Shown here: in pieces, positions 1 to 8,304 of the stretch | Layout of the letters: each line of letters opens with the position of its first letter | How positions within the stretch are numbered: position 1 is the first letter of the stretch | Assembly (NCBI GenBank): GCA_964452915.1 | Contig: CAYVNW010000021.1 | Location: 1 to 49,296 of the forward strand | DNA from: Colivivens sp964452915 | GTDB lineage: Bacteria; Bacteroidota; Bacteroidia; Bacteroidales; Bacteroidaceae | DNA: 49,296 bases | Direction of reading: 5' to 3' | Position numbers and translations under genes: made by a program | Notes under the pieces: model-generated | Database searches by the model: none | What the model was told of the DNA's origin: nothing | Seen by the model: only the letters and a program-made list of their open reading frames with translations

Positions 1-37
1 CCATGAACTCATTCTTGCCCGTCATACCCGTGTCCTG

Positions 38-91
38 CTGTGCTGTGACGCCCCGCCACGGCAGTGGCTACCCAGGGGCGTTACGGCACAG
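38..91. repeat. Long imperfect hairpin in intergenic DNA
   Basis: Positions 38-54 and 75-91 are inverted copies of a 17-base GC-rich stretch (15 of 17 match) separated by 20 bases. There is no T-run after it and no adjacent gene end in view, so it may be a terminator of a gene left of the window or part of the intergenic repeat that follows at 121-218. Confidence 0.5.
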
Positions 92-120
92 CGGGATAAA
101 TGCATCATCCGCACAGCCGT

Positions 121-218
121 CCGTCATCCCGAGGCAGCGCCGAGTGGATCCTCATAGCATTGATGCATAGCACAATTATAACGCACTGAGGATCTACTCG
201 CTGCGCTCGAGATGACGG
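121..218. repeat. Palindromic intergenic repeat element (REP/MITE-like)
   Basis: The arms at 121-154 and 187-218 are near-perfect inverted repeats of the 'GTCATCC.GAG...GATCCTCA' kind, enclosing a core with GCATTGATGCATAGC. Part of the core and right arm (about 157-202) recurs, diverged, at 11224-11268, so this is a dispersed family rather than a single hairpin. No transposase is nearby. The rest of 1-391 contains no open frame that resembles a protein. Confidence 0.6.
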
Positions 219-391
219 AGTGGAGCAGTCGTCGGTATGACGTGAAAGGAATCAGTCGTTTGTTGTATGCCGTATGCTCATTTATTTTTCCACCTTGATT
301 TTCTCTATAGTGTAACATCAGTTATATGGTCTCGATCCCACTCACATGCCTTTGCGATACTATTGACATACCCTTACGATTCTGCGTCTGG

Positions 392-859
392 TTAGTACTC
401 CACCTTGTCGGACTGATTCTTCCAAACGTTGAACGGTTCCAGTGCCTCTTCTTTTAGCAGACACTCGGTGGGCATGGCCCTTTGGCTTTTGTCCTTTGCA
501 AGTTCCTTGTAGATAAACTCATCTCCAAATCCAGCCGCATCAGCGTCGTGTTGGTCCGCTCCGTAATAGAGCTTGCCGATATGCGCCCAATATATCGCAC
601 CAAGACACATGGGGCATGGTTCGCACGATGAGTAGATCTCGCAGTCATCGAGCTTGAAGGTTTGCAACTTGTCGCAAGCCGTACGGATCGCCTGTACTTC
701 GGCGTGGGCTGTAGGATCGTTGTTGGCGGTCACTCTGTTCACTCCTGTCGCCACGACCTTCCCGTTCTTCACTATCACCGCCCCAAACGGTCCGCCTTCG
801 TTCCTTATGTTTTCAACAGCCAGCTTGATGGACTGCCGCATGTAATCTTCCTTATTCAT
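392..859 (-). CDS. guaD: Guanine deaminase (CMP/dCMP deaminase fold)
   Basis: A 155-residue zinc-dependent deaminase that most resembles the small Bacillus-type guanine deaminase (GuaD), which converts guanine to xanthine in purine salvage. The zinc site is visible as H52-A-E54 followed by P81-C82-P-M-C85, with E54 as proton shuttle. The full length matches GuaD of about 156 residues, and the C-terminal tail (FNVWKNQSDKVEY) resembles the tail that closes over the active site in GuaD dimers. It is the last gene of a leftward run (manC, hypothetical, guaD) with a 27-bp gap to the upstream gene. TadA tRNA adenosine deaminase is the main alternative. Length and tail favour GuaD. Confidence 0.8.
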   Translation of the reverse strand: MNKEDYMRQSIKLAVENIRNEGGPFGAVIVKNGKVVATGVNRVTANNDPTAHAEVQAIRTACDKLQTFKLDDCEIYSSCEPCPMCLGAIYWAHIGKLYYGADQHDADAAGFGDEFIYKELAKDKSQRAMPTECLLKEEALEPFNVWKNQSDKVEY

Positions 860-886
860 ACTCGTGTATTGTTTCTATGAAATATG

Positions 887-1435
887 TTATGATGTCTGTT
901 GCTCGCAGTATCTCTCGGGGACGAACTCAATGCCGTACACCCTTTGCACCCAATTGATGTAAGTCTGTATCTCGGCAGTGATGGCCTCATTATCGGTAAC
1001 AGGTTGGAAGACATTCAAGTCGCACCATAGTTTGTTGCTCTTCTTGTCATATTGCACCATTCCGAACGCTGTGCAGGTGTCATTATTCGAGAATGCTGCG
1101 AACTTATCAGCCATACGTTTAGGCACTACACCTATTTGCTTCCCGTCATCACGGATTACCATATAGCTTGATGTACTCGAACTGAGTGGCGCGTTGTCCA
1201 GGTCTTCCTGTTGTTTCCCGCTATTGCGTACGATGCAGATGGCCACGCCAATATCATCCTTGTTGCAATGATACTTGATGTCGGCCAATTTTATCTGGAA
1301 CATGTGCAGCGACGGGGTAGGGGTATAAGCAGGATACTTCTTGTTCCACTCCTCCCTCTGTTTCTTGTCGATTCTCAACGCTATATAATATATAAGCGGT
1401 GAGCAGATCAGCAGCATGAGTAATACCGGTATCAT
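887..1435 (-). CDS. Hypothetical membrane-anchored protein
   Basis: A 182-residue protein of unrecognised family. Residues 2-22 are strongly hydrophobic (IPVLLMLLICSPLIYYIALR) and are followed by a basic stretch (DKKQREEWNKK), so it is probably a single N-terminal anchor with the body on the cytoplasmic side. The soluble part has no cysteine or histidine metal motif that I can identify. It starts 12 bp after the manC stop and is probably co-transcribed with it, but nothing in the sequence ties it to sugar-nucleotide metabolism. Confidence 0.6.
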   Translation of the reverse strand: MIPVLLMLLICSPLIYYIALRIDKKQREEWNKKYPAYTPTPSLHMFQIKLADIKYHCNKDDIGVAICIVRNSGKQQEDLDNAPLSSSTSSYMVIRDDGKQIGVVPKRMADKFAAFSNNDTCTAFGMVQYDKKSNKLWCDLNVFQPVTDNEAITAEIQTYINWVQRVYGIEFVPERYCEQQTS

Positions 1436-1447
1436 TTTATTGAAGAG

Positions 1448-2557
1448 TTATTTTATTTTTCTCATCTCGTAGTCATTGACGAACTTCCTAATGGAATCCT
1501 GATCATCCTTCTTGCATATCATGAGTATTTTTCCGTTGTCGATCACAGCATAGTCGTGCAAGCCTTGTATGACTGCCACTTTGCCGTTAGGCAGTTCGAC
1601 AATAGTATGGTCAGAGTCGTAGAACATTACGAGTCCTGTGCCCGGCTTCTGTCCCTCCGGAGTCAGCACGACATTACTGTCAGCAATCTTAGGCATTACG
1701 TTGTAGAGTTGTGACCAGGTTCCGATATCGTTCCAACCGAAATGACACAGCATGACATCCACATTATCGACTTTCTCAAGCACGCCGGTTTCAAGCGGGA
1801 TGTTGGGACATATGGAGAATGCGCGTTCAATGATTTGAGGCAGTGTGTCGTCGGACTCAAATATGTTCTGCATTTGCTGAAGAACATCGGTCACCTGTGG
1901 TGACAAGTTCCTTATGGCATGCAGTATGGTCGTGGCACTCCACATGAATAGTCCTGTGTTCCAGAGAAACTCTTTGCTGTCGAGAAACATCTGTGCAAAT
2001 TCCAACTGAGGCTTTTCAGTGAACGACTTCACACGGTATATGTGTTCCTGTAGTGGCTCTGCCATTTGAATGTATCCGAATGCGGTTTCAGGACGGGTCG
2101 GAGTGATGCCGAGTGTAAGCAGACGGTTGTGTTTGCTGACATAGTCGAATCCTCTTGCCATGTCTTCCTCAAGCCGTGCATAGTCTGTTATCAGTTGGTC
2201 TGCAGGAGTGACCAACATCAGTGCATCGGGATTGCGGCGTATTAAGTGCAATGCAGCCCAAACTACACTTGGGACGGTGTTGCGCCTCATTGGTTCGAGC
2301 AGGATGTTTTCCTTTGGAATACTTGGAAGTTGCTCGTAGCACAAGTCGGCATATTTCTCATTTGATATAACAAGTATGTTCTCTTTGGCAATGAAGTTTG
2401 AGTATCGCCGGAAGGTGGCTTGGAGAAGGGTTTCTCCTGTGCCGAGAATATCAATAAATTGTTTGGGCTTATTCTCTTGACTGCATGGCCATAAGCGCAT
2501 TCCGATGCCACCTGCGAGGATGACACAATAGTGATTGGAATTCATAGTTGTTGCCAT
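1448..2557 (-). CDS. manC: Mannose-1-phosphate guanylyltransferase
   Basis: A 369-residue nucleotidyltransferase that makes GDP-mannose from mannose-1-phosphate and GTP, a precursor for surface polysaccharides and fucose. The N-terminal signature GGIGMRLWP (GGxGxRLWP family motif), TPADQLI, the FTEKP motif near residue 180 and the NTGLF(M)W motif are all present. It lacks the C-terminal cupin-type phosphomannose isomerase domain found in longer bifunctional ManC/AlgA proteins. The first Met gives MATTMNSNHY; a second Met at residue 5 is an equally possible start. The neighbouring divergent flippase fusion and galE make a role in exopolysaccharide or capsule supply likely. Confidence 0.88.
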   Translation of the reverse strand: MATTMNSNHYCVILAGGIGMRLWPCSQENKPKQFIDILGTGETLLQATFRRYSNFIAKENILVISNEKYADLCYEQLPSIPKENILLEPMRRNTVPSVVWAALHLIRRNPDALMLVTPADQLITDYARLEEDMARGFDYVSKHNRLLTLGITPTRPETAFGYIQMAEPLQEHIYRVKSFTEKPQLEFAQMFLDSKEFLWNTGLFMWSATTILHAIRNLSPQVTDVLQQMQNIFESDDTLPQIIERAFSICPNIPLETGVLEKVDNVDVMLCHFGWNDIGTWSQLYNVMPKIADSNVVLTPEGQKPGTGLVMFYDSDHTIVELPNGKVAVIQGLHDYAVIDNGKILMICKKDDQDSIRKFVNDYEMRKIK

Positions 2558-2913
2558 AATATATTGTACAGAGTTCTGTTTGGGTTTGACGGCAGGAAAT
2601 GAAGCTGGTTGATAGTTTCCCGTTCGCCTTGCCTGTATTGATTATTAGTTTTAGTCTTTACTGCTTTGCTATGCGCAGGCAGTGGTTTATTGTTTACGAC
2701 GCTAAATTAATAATTATATTTGATTGCAACAAATTTATTTGTCATAAAAAACAATGATTAACCAATATTAGGTATAAAAAGAATGGTGAAAACGCTGTAA
2801 TGCTTATTGCATTTTATGTTCTGTGTCAGCACGACTTGTGCCGATGAATGTCGTCTTTATGCTTGTCGAGTGGCCCGTTGTCGGATTGTATGAGCTTTTG
2901 CCGGCATTGTGGT

Positions 2914-2944
2914 TTTGTCAATCCAAATATATTAGCTAAATTTG
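2914..2944 (+). promoter_or_regulatory. Bacteroidetes-type promoter for the flippase fusion
   Basis: TTTG at 2914-2917 and TAAATTTG at 2937-2944 are separated by exactly 19 nt, matching the -33/-7 consensus. The predicted start of transcription lies about 6-15 nt before the likely ATG (2957 or 2966), so the leader is extremely short. The rest of 2558-2956 is AT-rich and shows no coding pattern. Confidence 0.55.
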
Positions 2945-2956
2945 CTGTTTAAACGG

Positions 2957-5377
2957 ATGGAACAAATGGCATACAACTTGAACAATAACAAACGCATAGC
3001 CAAGAACACCCTGATGCTTTACCTTCGGATGTTCTTCTCTATGGCTGTATCTCTGTATACCAGCCGTGTAGTGCTCCGGGTGTTACAATTTGACGACTAT
3101 GGCATCTACAATGTGGTTGGCGGAGTGATTGTCTTGTTCACCTTTATGAATTCGGCAATGGCCGGTGCTACCCAGCGCTATCTCACGTTCGACATAGGGC
3201 GTAACGACAAGGAACGGCTGAAGAGAGTGTTCAGGACATCGCTGCAGATTCACATACTGATTGCTCTTGCTATATTGGTGCTTGGCGAGACTGTGGGTCT
3301 TTGGTTTGTTATGCATGAGCTTGTGATACCTCCCGACCGTATGAATGCCGCCTTTTGGGTATACCAGTTTTCTGTTCTTTCGTGTATGGTATCAGTGGTG
3401 AGCATACCTTTCAATGCCGATATAATTGCACACGAGCGAATGAACGTGTTTGCGTATATATCGATTGCCGACGTAGTCTTGAAGTTGCTCATTGTCTATT
3501 TGCTTGTAATAGCACCATTTGACAAACTTATCTTCTATGCGTTTCTTGTATTATGCGTACAGTTACTCATACAACTTATCTATGATGTTTACTGCCGCAC
3601 ACACTTCGATGAAGTGGGATTCACATTCAAGGTAGACCGTCAGTTGTTTCGTGAAATGTCGGGTTTTGCCGGATGGTCGCTTTGTGGCAATGCGGCATAT
3701 ATACTCTACACAGAAGGTGTCAACATAGTACTTAATTTATTCTTTGGTCCGGCCATTAATACAGCCCGTGGAATTGCTGTACAAGTACAAGGTGCTATAT
3801 CGGGGTTTGTGAGCAATGTGCAGATGGCAGTTAATCCGCAGATAATGAAGTCGTATGCACAAGGTAACCTGAACCGTATGCACAGTCTCATGTTTGGCAG
3901 TTCAAAAATCTGTTTCTTCCTGTTGTTCTTCATTGTGTTGCCACTGGGCATAGAGGGAGGCATCGTGCTTGAAACTTGGTTGGGACGGGTACCGGAACAC
4001 ACGTTGTGGTTTTTGAGGCTAGTGCTTGTTGTAATGCTCATCGAGACTCTCGCCAACCCGTATGCTGTGGCAAATCAGGCAACAGGTAAAATTAAACTTT
4101 ATCAGGCAGTTTGTGGTGGCATATTGTTGTGCATAGTGCCTGTGTCGTATGTTGTGCTTCGGTGTGGAGGCAGTCCGGAGAGTGTGTATGTAGTTTATAT
4201 TGCCATGGCGTTGCTCGCTCAACTGGCACGCATATTCATCATGCGCAAACTGATAGATGTGCCGTTTCATTACTATTTTCATAAAGTGTTGGTGCCTGTA
4301 ATACTTGTGTCGTCCGTATCGCCAATAGTACCGATAATCATATATGTCTGTACTCCTGTCAATGTTGTCACGTTTTTTGTTGTCTGTGCGGTGTCGGTAG
4401 TAACGACAAGTTTGTCTGTCTGGTTCTTGGGGCTCACTGTCGAAGAAAGAGATTTTGTCAGAATCGTGTTACGAAAACGATTGGGCCGTTATATTGATCC
4501 TGTCCGTGTCTTTACGCGTAAACTGTGCAATACTATATATTATATAATAAGGTGCAAGGGACGGATATTGTTTGTCAATTGTTTCATTGAGCAATGGTTT
4601 GGCAAATTGAGCCAGGATAATTTCGGCGATGAGCTAAATGTATATTTGCTTGAGGAACTGACCGGCAAGAAGGTTGTCAACATTAATGCCGTGTGCCTCC
4701 CCTTTGTGAAAAACTACATTGTCATTGGTTCGGTCATTGAGAACTTCACCCGTAAGAACACAATCATCTGGGGTGGCGGTACAATCGACGGATCTCATCT
4801 TCCCCTTTCAAACCATCCGCAACGGGTCTGTGCCGTACGTGGTCAGCTGACACGTCAGTATCTTATGGACCGTGGCATAGAATGTCCCCCAATATATGGT
4901 GACCCAGCCTTGCTTATGCCGTTGGTTTATGATCCGGATATTGTCAAAAAATATCGTATCGGAATCATTCCTCATGTGGAAGATTTGAACTCTCCGTTCA
5001 TACAACAATTGAAGAGCAATTGTCCGGATGATGTTTTAATTATATCATTTAGAAACTATGGCGACTGGCACTGTGTCATAGACCAAATTAAGTCGTGTGA
5101 GTTTATATTTTCTTCTTCACTTCACGGACTGATACTTGCCGATGCCTATTGTGTGCCTAACATTTGGATAAAGTTGTCAGACAATATCATAGGCGGTGAA
5201 TATAAGTTCCGTGATTATTTTTCATCGGTAGGCAGGCATGAGACAATACCTGTGGAAGTGAATGAGAGCACATCTTTACAGGCATTGACCGACGAAAAGG
5301 TCAAACGTACTGAAGCTGTCATTGATGTGAAACCTTTGATAGATGCATGTCCGTTCCGGCTTAATATTAAAAAATGA
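2957..5377 (+). CDS. Fused polysaccharide flippase and pyruvyl transferase
   Basis: One uninterrupted frame encodes two proteins that are normally separate. Residues 1 to about 500 are a multi-pass (12-14 helix) Wzx/MATE-type flippase: an R-N-T-L opening, 'LYTSRVVLRVLQFDDYGIYN' near the first helices, and many hydrophobic segments. After a basic linker, residues about 535-806 read as a polysaccharide pyruvyl transferase: NFGDELN near the domain start, IWGGGTIDG, VRGQLTRQYL, YGDPALLMP and the SSSLHG..ADAY..P motif. Flippases move undecaprenyl-linked repeat units across the inner membrane, and pyruvyl transferases add a ketal pyruvate to sugars. An upstream in-frame TTG at 2942 overlaps the promoter, so ATG 2957 is preferred; ATG 2966 is also possible. 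No stop or frameshift separates the parts. Confidence 0.82.
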   Translation: MEQMAYNLNNNKRIAKNTLMLYLRMFFSMAVSLYTSRVVLRVLQFDDYGIYNVVGGVIVLFTFMNSAMAGATQRYLTFDIGRNDKERLKRVFRTSLQIHILIALAILVLGETVGLWFVMHELVIPPDRMNAAFWVYQFSVLSCMVSVVSIPFNADIIAHERMNVFAYISIADVVLKLLIVYLLVIAPFDKLIFYAFLVLCVQLLIQLIYDVYCRTHFDEVGFTFKVDRQLFREMSGFAGWSLCGNAAYILYTEGVNIVLNLFFGPAINTARGIAVQVQGAISGFVSNVQMAVNPQIMKSYAQGNLNRMHSLMFGSSKICFFLLFFIVLPLGIEGGIVLETWLGRVPEHTLWFLRLVLVVMLIETLANPYAVANQATGKIKLYQAVCGGILLCIVPVSYVVLRCGGSPESVYVVYIAMALLAQLARIFIMRKLIDVPFHYYFHKVLVPVILVSSVSPIVPIIIYVCTPVNVVTFFVVCAVSVVTTSLSVWFLGLTVEERDFVRIVLRKRLGRYIDPVRVFTRKLCNTIYYIIRCKGRILFVNCFIEQWFGKLSQDNFGDELNVYLLEELTGKKVVNINAVCLPFVKNYIVIGSVIENFTRKNTIIWGGGTIDGSHLPLSNHPQRVCAVRGQLTRQYLMDRGIECPPIYGDPALLMPLVYDPDIVKKYRIGIIPHVEDLNSPFIQQLKSNCPDDVLIISFRNYGDWHCVIDQIKSCEFIFSSSLHGLILADAYCVPNIWIKLSDNIIGGEYKFRDYFSSVGRHETIPVEVNESTSLQALTDEKVKRTEAVIDVKPLIDACPFRLNIKK

Positions 5378-5386
5378 GTACATAAA

Positions 5387-5430
5387 AAAGGAAGAGGAAA
5401 AACATGAAGTTGTTCCCTCTTCCCTCGCTT
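5387..5430. terminator. Hairpin between convergent genes
   Basis: GGAAGAGG (from about 5390) can pair with CCTCTTCC (about 5418-5425), directly after the flippase-fusion stop and before the convergent galE end. The T-run is weak; the position supports a shared terminator. Confidence 0.4.
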
Positions 5431-5493
5431 AATGTTAATACTGTGTTTAAAATGCGTAATGTTCCGTATCTGTTTGTGGAACTGTATGTCATT

Positions 5494-6510
5494 TTAGTCT
5501 TCGTAGCCGTTAGGATTCTTCTTTTGGAAGTTCCATGAATCACGGCACATGTCTTCAATGTCGTATTTAGCCTCCCATCCGAGTTCTGCCTTTGCTTTAG
5601 CCGGATTGCAGTAGCATGTTGCAATGTCTCCCGGACGACGTGGCTTGATTACGTAAGGAACTTTGATGCCATTTGCTTTTTCGAAAGCGTGAACTACATC
5701 GAGAACACTGTAGCCGTGTCCGGTTCCAAGATTATAAATTGCGAGTCCGCATTTACGGTCGATTGCCTGCAATGCTGCAACATGTCCTGATGCCAGGTCA
5801 ACTACGTGAATATAATCTCGTACGCCTGTACCGTCGGGAGTGTCGTAATCATTGCCGAATACTCCGAGTTCCTTGCGAAGTCCGATAGCTGTCTGTGTGA
5901 TGTAAGGCATAAGGTTATTTGGAATACCATTAGGATTTTCACCTATCAGTCCACTTTGATGTGCGCCTATTGGGTTGAAATAGCGCAACAGCACAACATT
6001 CCATTCAGGGTCAGCCTTTTGAACATCCATAAGCACTTGCTCCAACATAGACTTTGTCTGTCCATATGGATTGGTACACTTGCCTTTTGGGCACTCTTCA
6101 GTGATTGGAATGATCGCAGGGTCACCATAGACAGTTGCAGAAGAAGAGAAGATAAAGTTCTTGCATCCGTTCTTGCGCATTGTGTCGAGAAGAACAAATG
6201 TAGCGTTCATGTTGTTCTCATAGTATTCAAGAGGTTTGGCAACAGATTCGCCTACGGCTTTAAGGCCAGCGAAATGAATGACTGCATCGATCTTGTTTTC
6301 CTTGAATACTTTGTCCATAGCTTCGCGGTCGCGAACGTCAGCCTTGTAGAAAGGTACTTCTTTCCCAATAATTTGAGCCACTCTCTTGAGGGCTTCTTCC
6401 TTTGAGTTTACAAGGTTGTCAACAACAACAACGCTATGACCTGCCTTGTCAAGTTCGATAATGGTGTGTGAGCCGATATAACCCGCACCGCCTGTTAATA
6501 GTATTTGCAT
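5494..6510 (-). CDS. galE: UDP-glucose 4-epimerase
   Basis: A 338-residue extended short-chain dehydrogenase that interconverts UDP-glucose and UDP-galactose. It has the N-terminal Rossmann motif GGAGYIGSH, the SSSATVYG serine region, the YGQTK catalytic YxxxK and the RYFNPIGAH substrate loop. Length is typical of GalE. It feeds galactose units to surface glycans; neighbouring polysaccharide genes fit this. It has its own promoter on the minus strand at 6533-6563. Confidence 0.95.
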   Translation of the reverse strand: MQILLTGGAGYIGSHTIIELDKAGHSVVVVDNLVNSKEEALKRVAQIIGKEVPFYKADVRDREAMDKVFKENKIDAVIHFAGLKAVGESVAKPLEYYENNMNATFVLLDTMRKNGCKNFIFSSSATVYGDPAIIPITEECPKGKCTNPYGQTKSMLEQVLMDVQKADPEWNVVLLRYFNPIGAHQSGLIGENPNGIPNNLMPYITQTAIGLRKELGVFGNDYDTPDGTGVRDYIHVVDLASGHVAALQAIDRKCGLAIYNLGTGHGYSVLDVVHAFEKANGIKVPYVIKPRRPGDIATCYCNPAKAKAELGWEAKYDIEDMCRDSWNFQKKNPNGYED

Positions 6511-6532
6511 AGTCGGTTATGTTTTGGTGTTG

Positions 6533-6563
6533 CAAATATATCCCTAATTTTTTATATGACAAA
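6533..6563 (-). promoter_or_regulatory. galE promoter
   Basis: On the minus strand the -7 element reads TATATTTG (6540-6533) and the -33 element TTTG (6563-6560), with a 19-nt spacer. The galE ATG is 23 nt downstream of the -7 element. Confidence 0.6.
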
Positions 6564-6758
6564 GTAAAAAAGAGAAAAAATGCAATCATTTTACGTTAGG
6601 CGTCTTTGTTTGCGGATTCAGGCAACTTAGTTTGCACTGACAGTCTCTGTTCATAAGCAATAATGATGTTAAGTAACAAAATTTGAGTTCAGTGTGCATA
6701 ATTTGGGCTCATTCCAACTTTATTGATTAATTTACTTTTGTCTTTTGCGCGTTTTTGT

Positions 6759-6789
6759 TTTGTCATATCATGAAATATCATTACTTTTG
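6759..6789 (+). promoter_or_regulatory. Promoter upstream of the HAD gene, long leader
   Basis: TTTG at 6759-6762 and TACTTTTG at 6782-6789 have the exact 19-nt spacing. The next start codon is at 6934, so the transcript would have a leader of about 140 nt. That leader holds no convincing open frame; it may only be an untranslated leader. The remainder of 6511-6933 shows no gene. Confidence 0.55.
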
Positions 6790-6933
6790 CATATTATTTG
6801 TAAGGCATGTGGAAATCTTTTGTGAGGTAAAGTGACCATCAGGCAATAACAAAGATGAATCGTGCCGCCGAACGACGGTTAATAACTTTACGTAGGATAT
6901 GGTTGTAAAATCATTAAATTGGCATAGGGATAA

Positions 6934-7374
6934 ATGACAATAGCAGTAGACTTTGACGGAACGATATGCAAACATCGCTACCCGCAGATAGGGCCGGAGA
7001 TTCCATTTGCGATAGATACTCTGAAACAGCTTCAGCAGGATGGACACAAACTCATTCTGTGGAGTGTGCGCGAAGGAGATTTGTTGACAGAGGCATTGGA
7101 CTGGTGTAAGGAGCGCGGGCTTACTTTTTATGCGGTGAATCGCGATTATCCCGAAGAAGAGGAAGATAAAAACAATCATTTCTCACGTAAATTGAAAGTT
7201 GACATTTTTATTGATGACCGCAACCTTGGCGGACTGCCAGACTGGGGTACAATCTATCAGATGATTAAGTCTAATCTAACTTACGAAGATTTACTTGCTC
7301 ACTATGAACAGAACAATGAGCCAGACCAACACAGAGAAAGACGCTCGTTCTTTCACCGTCTGCTTGGCAAATAA
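6934..7374 (+). CDS. HAD-superfamily hydrolase (BT0820-like)
   Basis: A 146-residue HAD-like phosphatase. It opens with the DxD nucleophile motif VDFDGTIC (D7/D9), followed by a WSVREG segment where motif II (S/T) is expected and an FIDDRNLGG segment that carries the acidic motif IV. The arrangement without a large cap resembles small Bacteroides HAD proteins solved by structural genomics (BT0820 type); the substrate is unknown. The gene sits 84 bp before the polysaccharide export lipoprotein and may be co-transcribed with it, so a sugar-phosphate substrate is possible, but that is inference from position only. Confidence 0.72.
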   Translation: MTIAVDFDGTICKHRYPQIGPEIPFAIDTLKQLQQDGHKLILWSVREGDLLTEALDWCKERGLTFYAVNRDYPEEEEDKNNHFSRKLKVDIFIDDRNLGGLPDWGTIYQMIKSNLTYEDLLAHYEQNNEPDQHRERRSFFHRLLGK

Positions 7375-7458
7375 TGAAGTTTGCAGTGTCCGATTCCGGC
7401 AAGCCGGATGAAGGTACACCTTTTATTATATATAGAAAAAAAAACAGTTACATAAAGA

Positions 7459-8256
7459 ATGAAAAAGACTATCAAGTTCCTCGCGGCATGTGCGATGCTG
7501 GTTTTGGCATCATGCACATCTTACAAAACTGTGCCGTATGTCATTGATTCGGATTCGCTTGATACAAACCACCAAAACCCATCTCTCTATGATGCCAAAA
7601 TCAAGCCAAAGGATATTCTTACCATTACGGTCAATACCGTTGACCCGAAGGTTTCTGCTCCGTTCAATTTGGTAAGCCAAAACATGGTTAATTCAACGTT
7701 GACTACTAATACGACAACACAAGCATCGTTGATGCAGTATTTGGTAAGCAATGACGGAACAATCGACTTCCCTGTTCTGGGAAAACTAAAGGTTGTTGGA
7801 CTCACTAAGAACGAGTGTGAGGACATGATACGTCAGCGCTTGTCGACTTATATCACTAATGAGACTCCAGTCGTTACAGTGCGTATGCCTAACTTTGCCA
7901 TATCTGTTGTCGGTGAGGTGAACCGCCCCGGACAGTTCACTATTTCAAAAGAGAAGGTAAACATATTCGAGGCACTTGCGCTTGCAGGTGATATGACTAT
8001 ATATGGTGTGCGTGATAATGTGAAGTTGATTCGGGAAGATGCCTCGGGAAAGAAAGAGTATCATACTCTTAATCTTAACGATGCATCGGTTATATTCTCG
8101 CCATATTATCAATTGCAACAAAACGATATAGTTGTTGTAACCCCTAACAAGACAAAGGCAAAAAACTCAGGTATTGGTCAAGAAACTACGTTATGGTTCT
8201 CGGCAACGTCAATACTCATATCAGTTGCCAGCCTTTTGGTCAACATATTTAATTAA
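7459..8256 (+). CDS. Polysaccharide export outer-membrane lipoprotein (Wza/BexD family)
   Basis: A 265-residue outer-membrane polysaccharide export protein. The N-terminus is a lipoprotein signal with lipobox L-A-S-C (Cys19), followed by a Poly_export domain ('IKPKDILTITVNT...', 'VSNDGTIDFPVLGKLKVVGLT') and a SLBB-type segment ('VVGEVNRPGQFTI...ALALAGDMT'). A hydrophobic C-terminal helix (about 244-263) would insert in the outer membrane. It forms the exit channel with the Wzc-like kinase encoded 48 bp downstream, so the two are almost certainly one operon. It is shorter than E. coli Wza (about 380), as usual for Bacteroidales. Confidence 0.9.
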   Translation: MKKTIKFLAACAMLVLASCTSYKTVPYVIDSDSLDTNHQNPSLYDAKIKPKDILTITVNTVDPKVSAPFNLVSQNMVNSTLTTNTTTQASLMQYLVSNDGTIDFPVLGKLKVVGLTKNECEDMIRQRLSTYITNETPVVTVRMPNFAISVVGEVNRPGQFTISKEKVNIFEALALAGDMTIYGVRDNVKLIREDASGKKEYHTLNLNDASVIFSPYYQLQQNDIVVVTPNKTKAKNSGIGQETTLWFSATSILISVASLLVNIFN

Positions 8257-8304
8257 AGCCGCTATCAGCAATCAAAATTCTAAATTAACAAAACAAAGCT
8301 AATT

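Noticed and set aside
5806..6405. A 199-codon open frame on the plus strand across galE
   Set aside because: It is the antisense shadow of galE, which has full motifs; the translated text has no family-like pattern.
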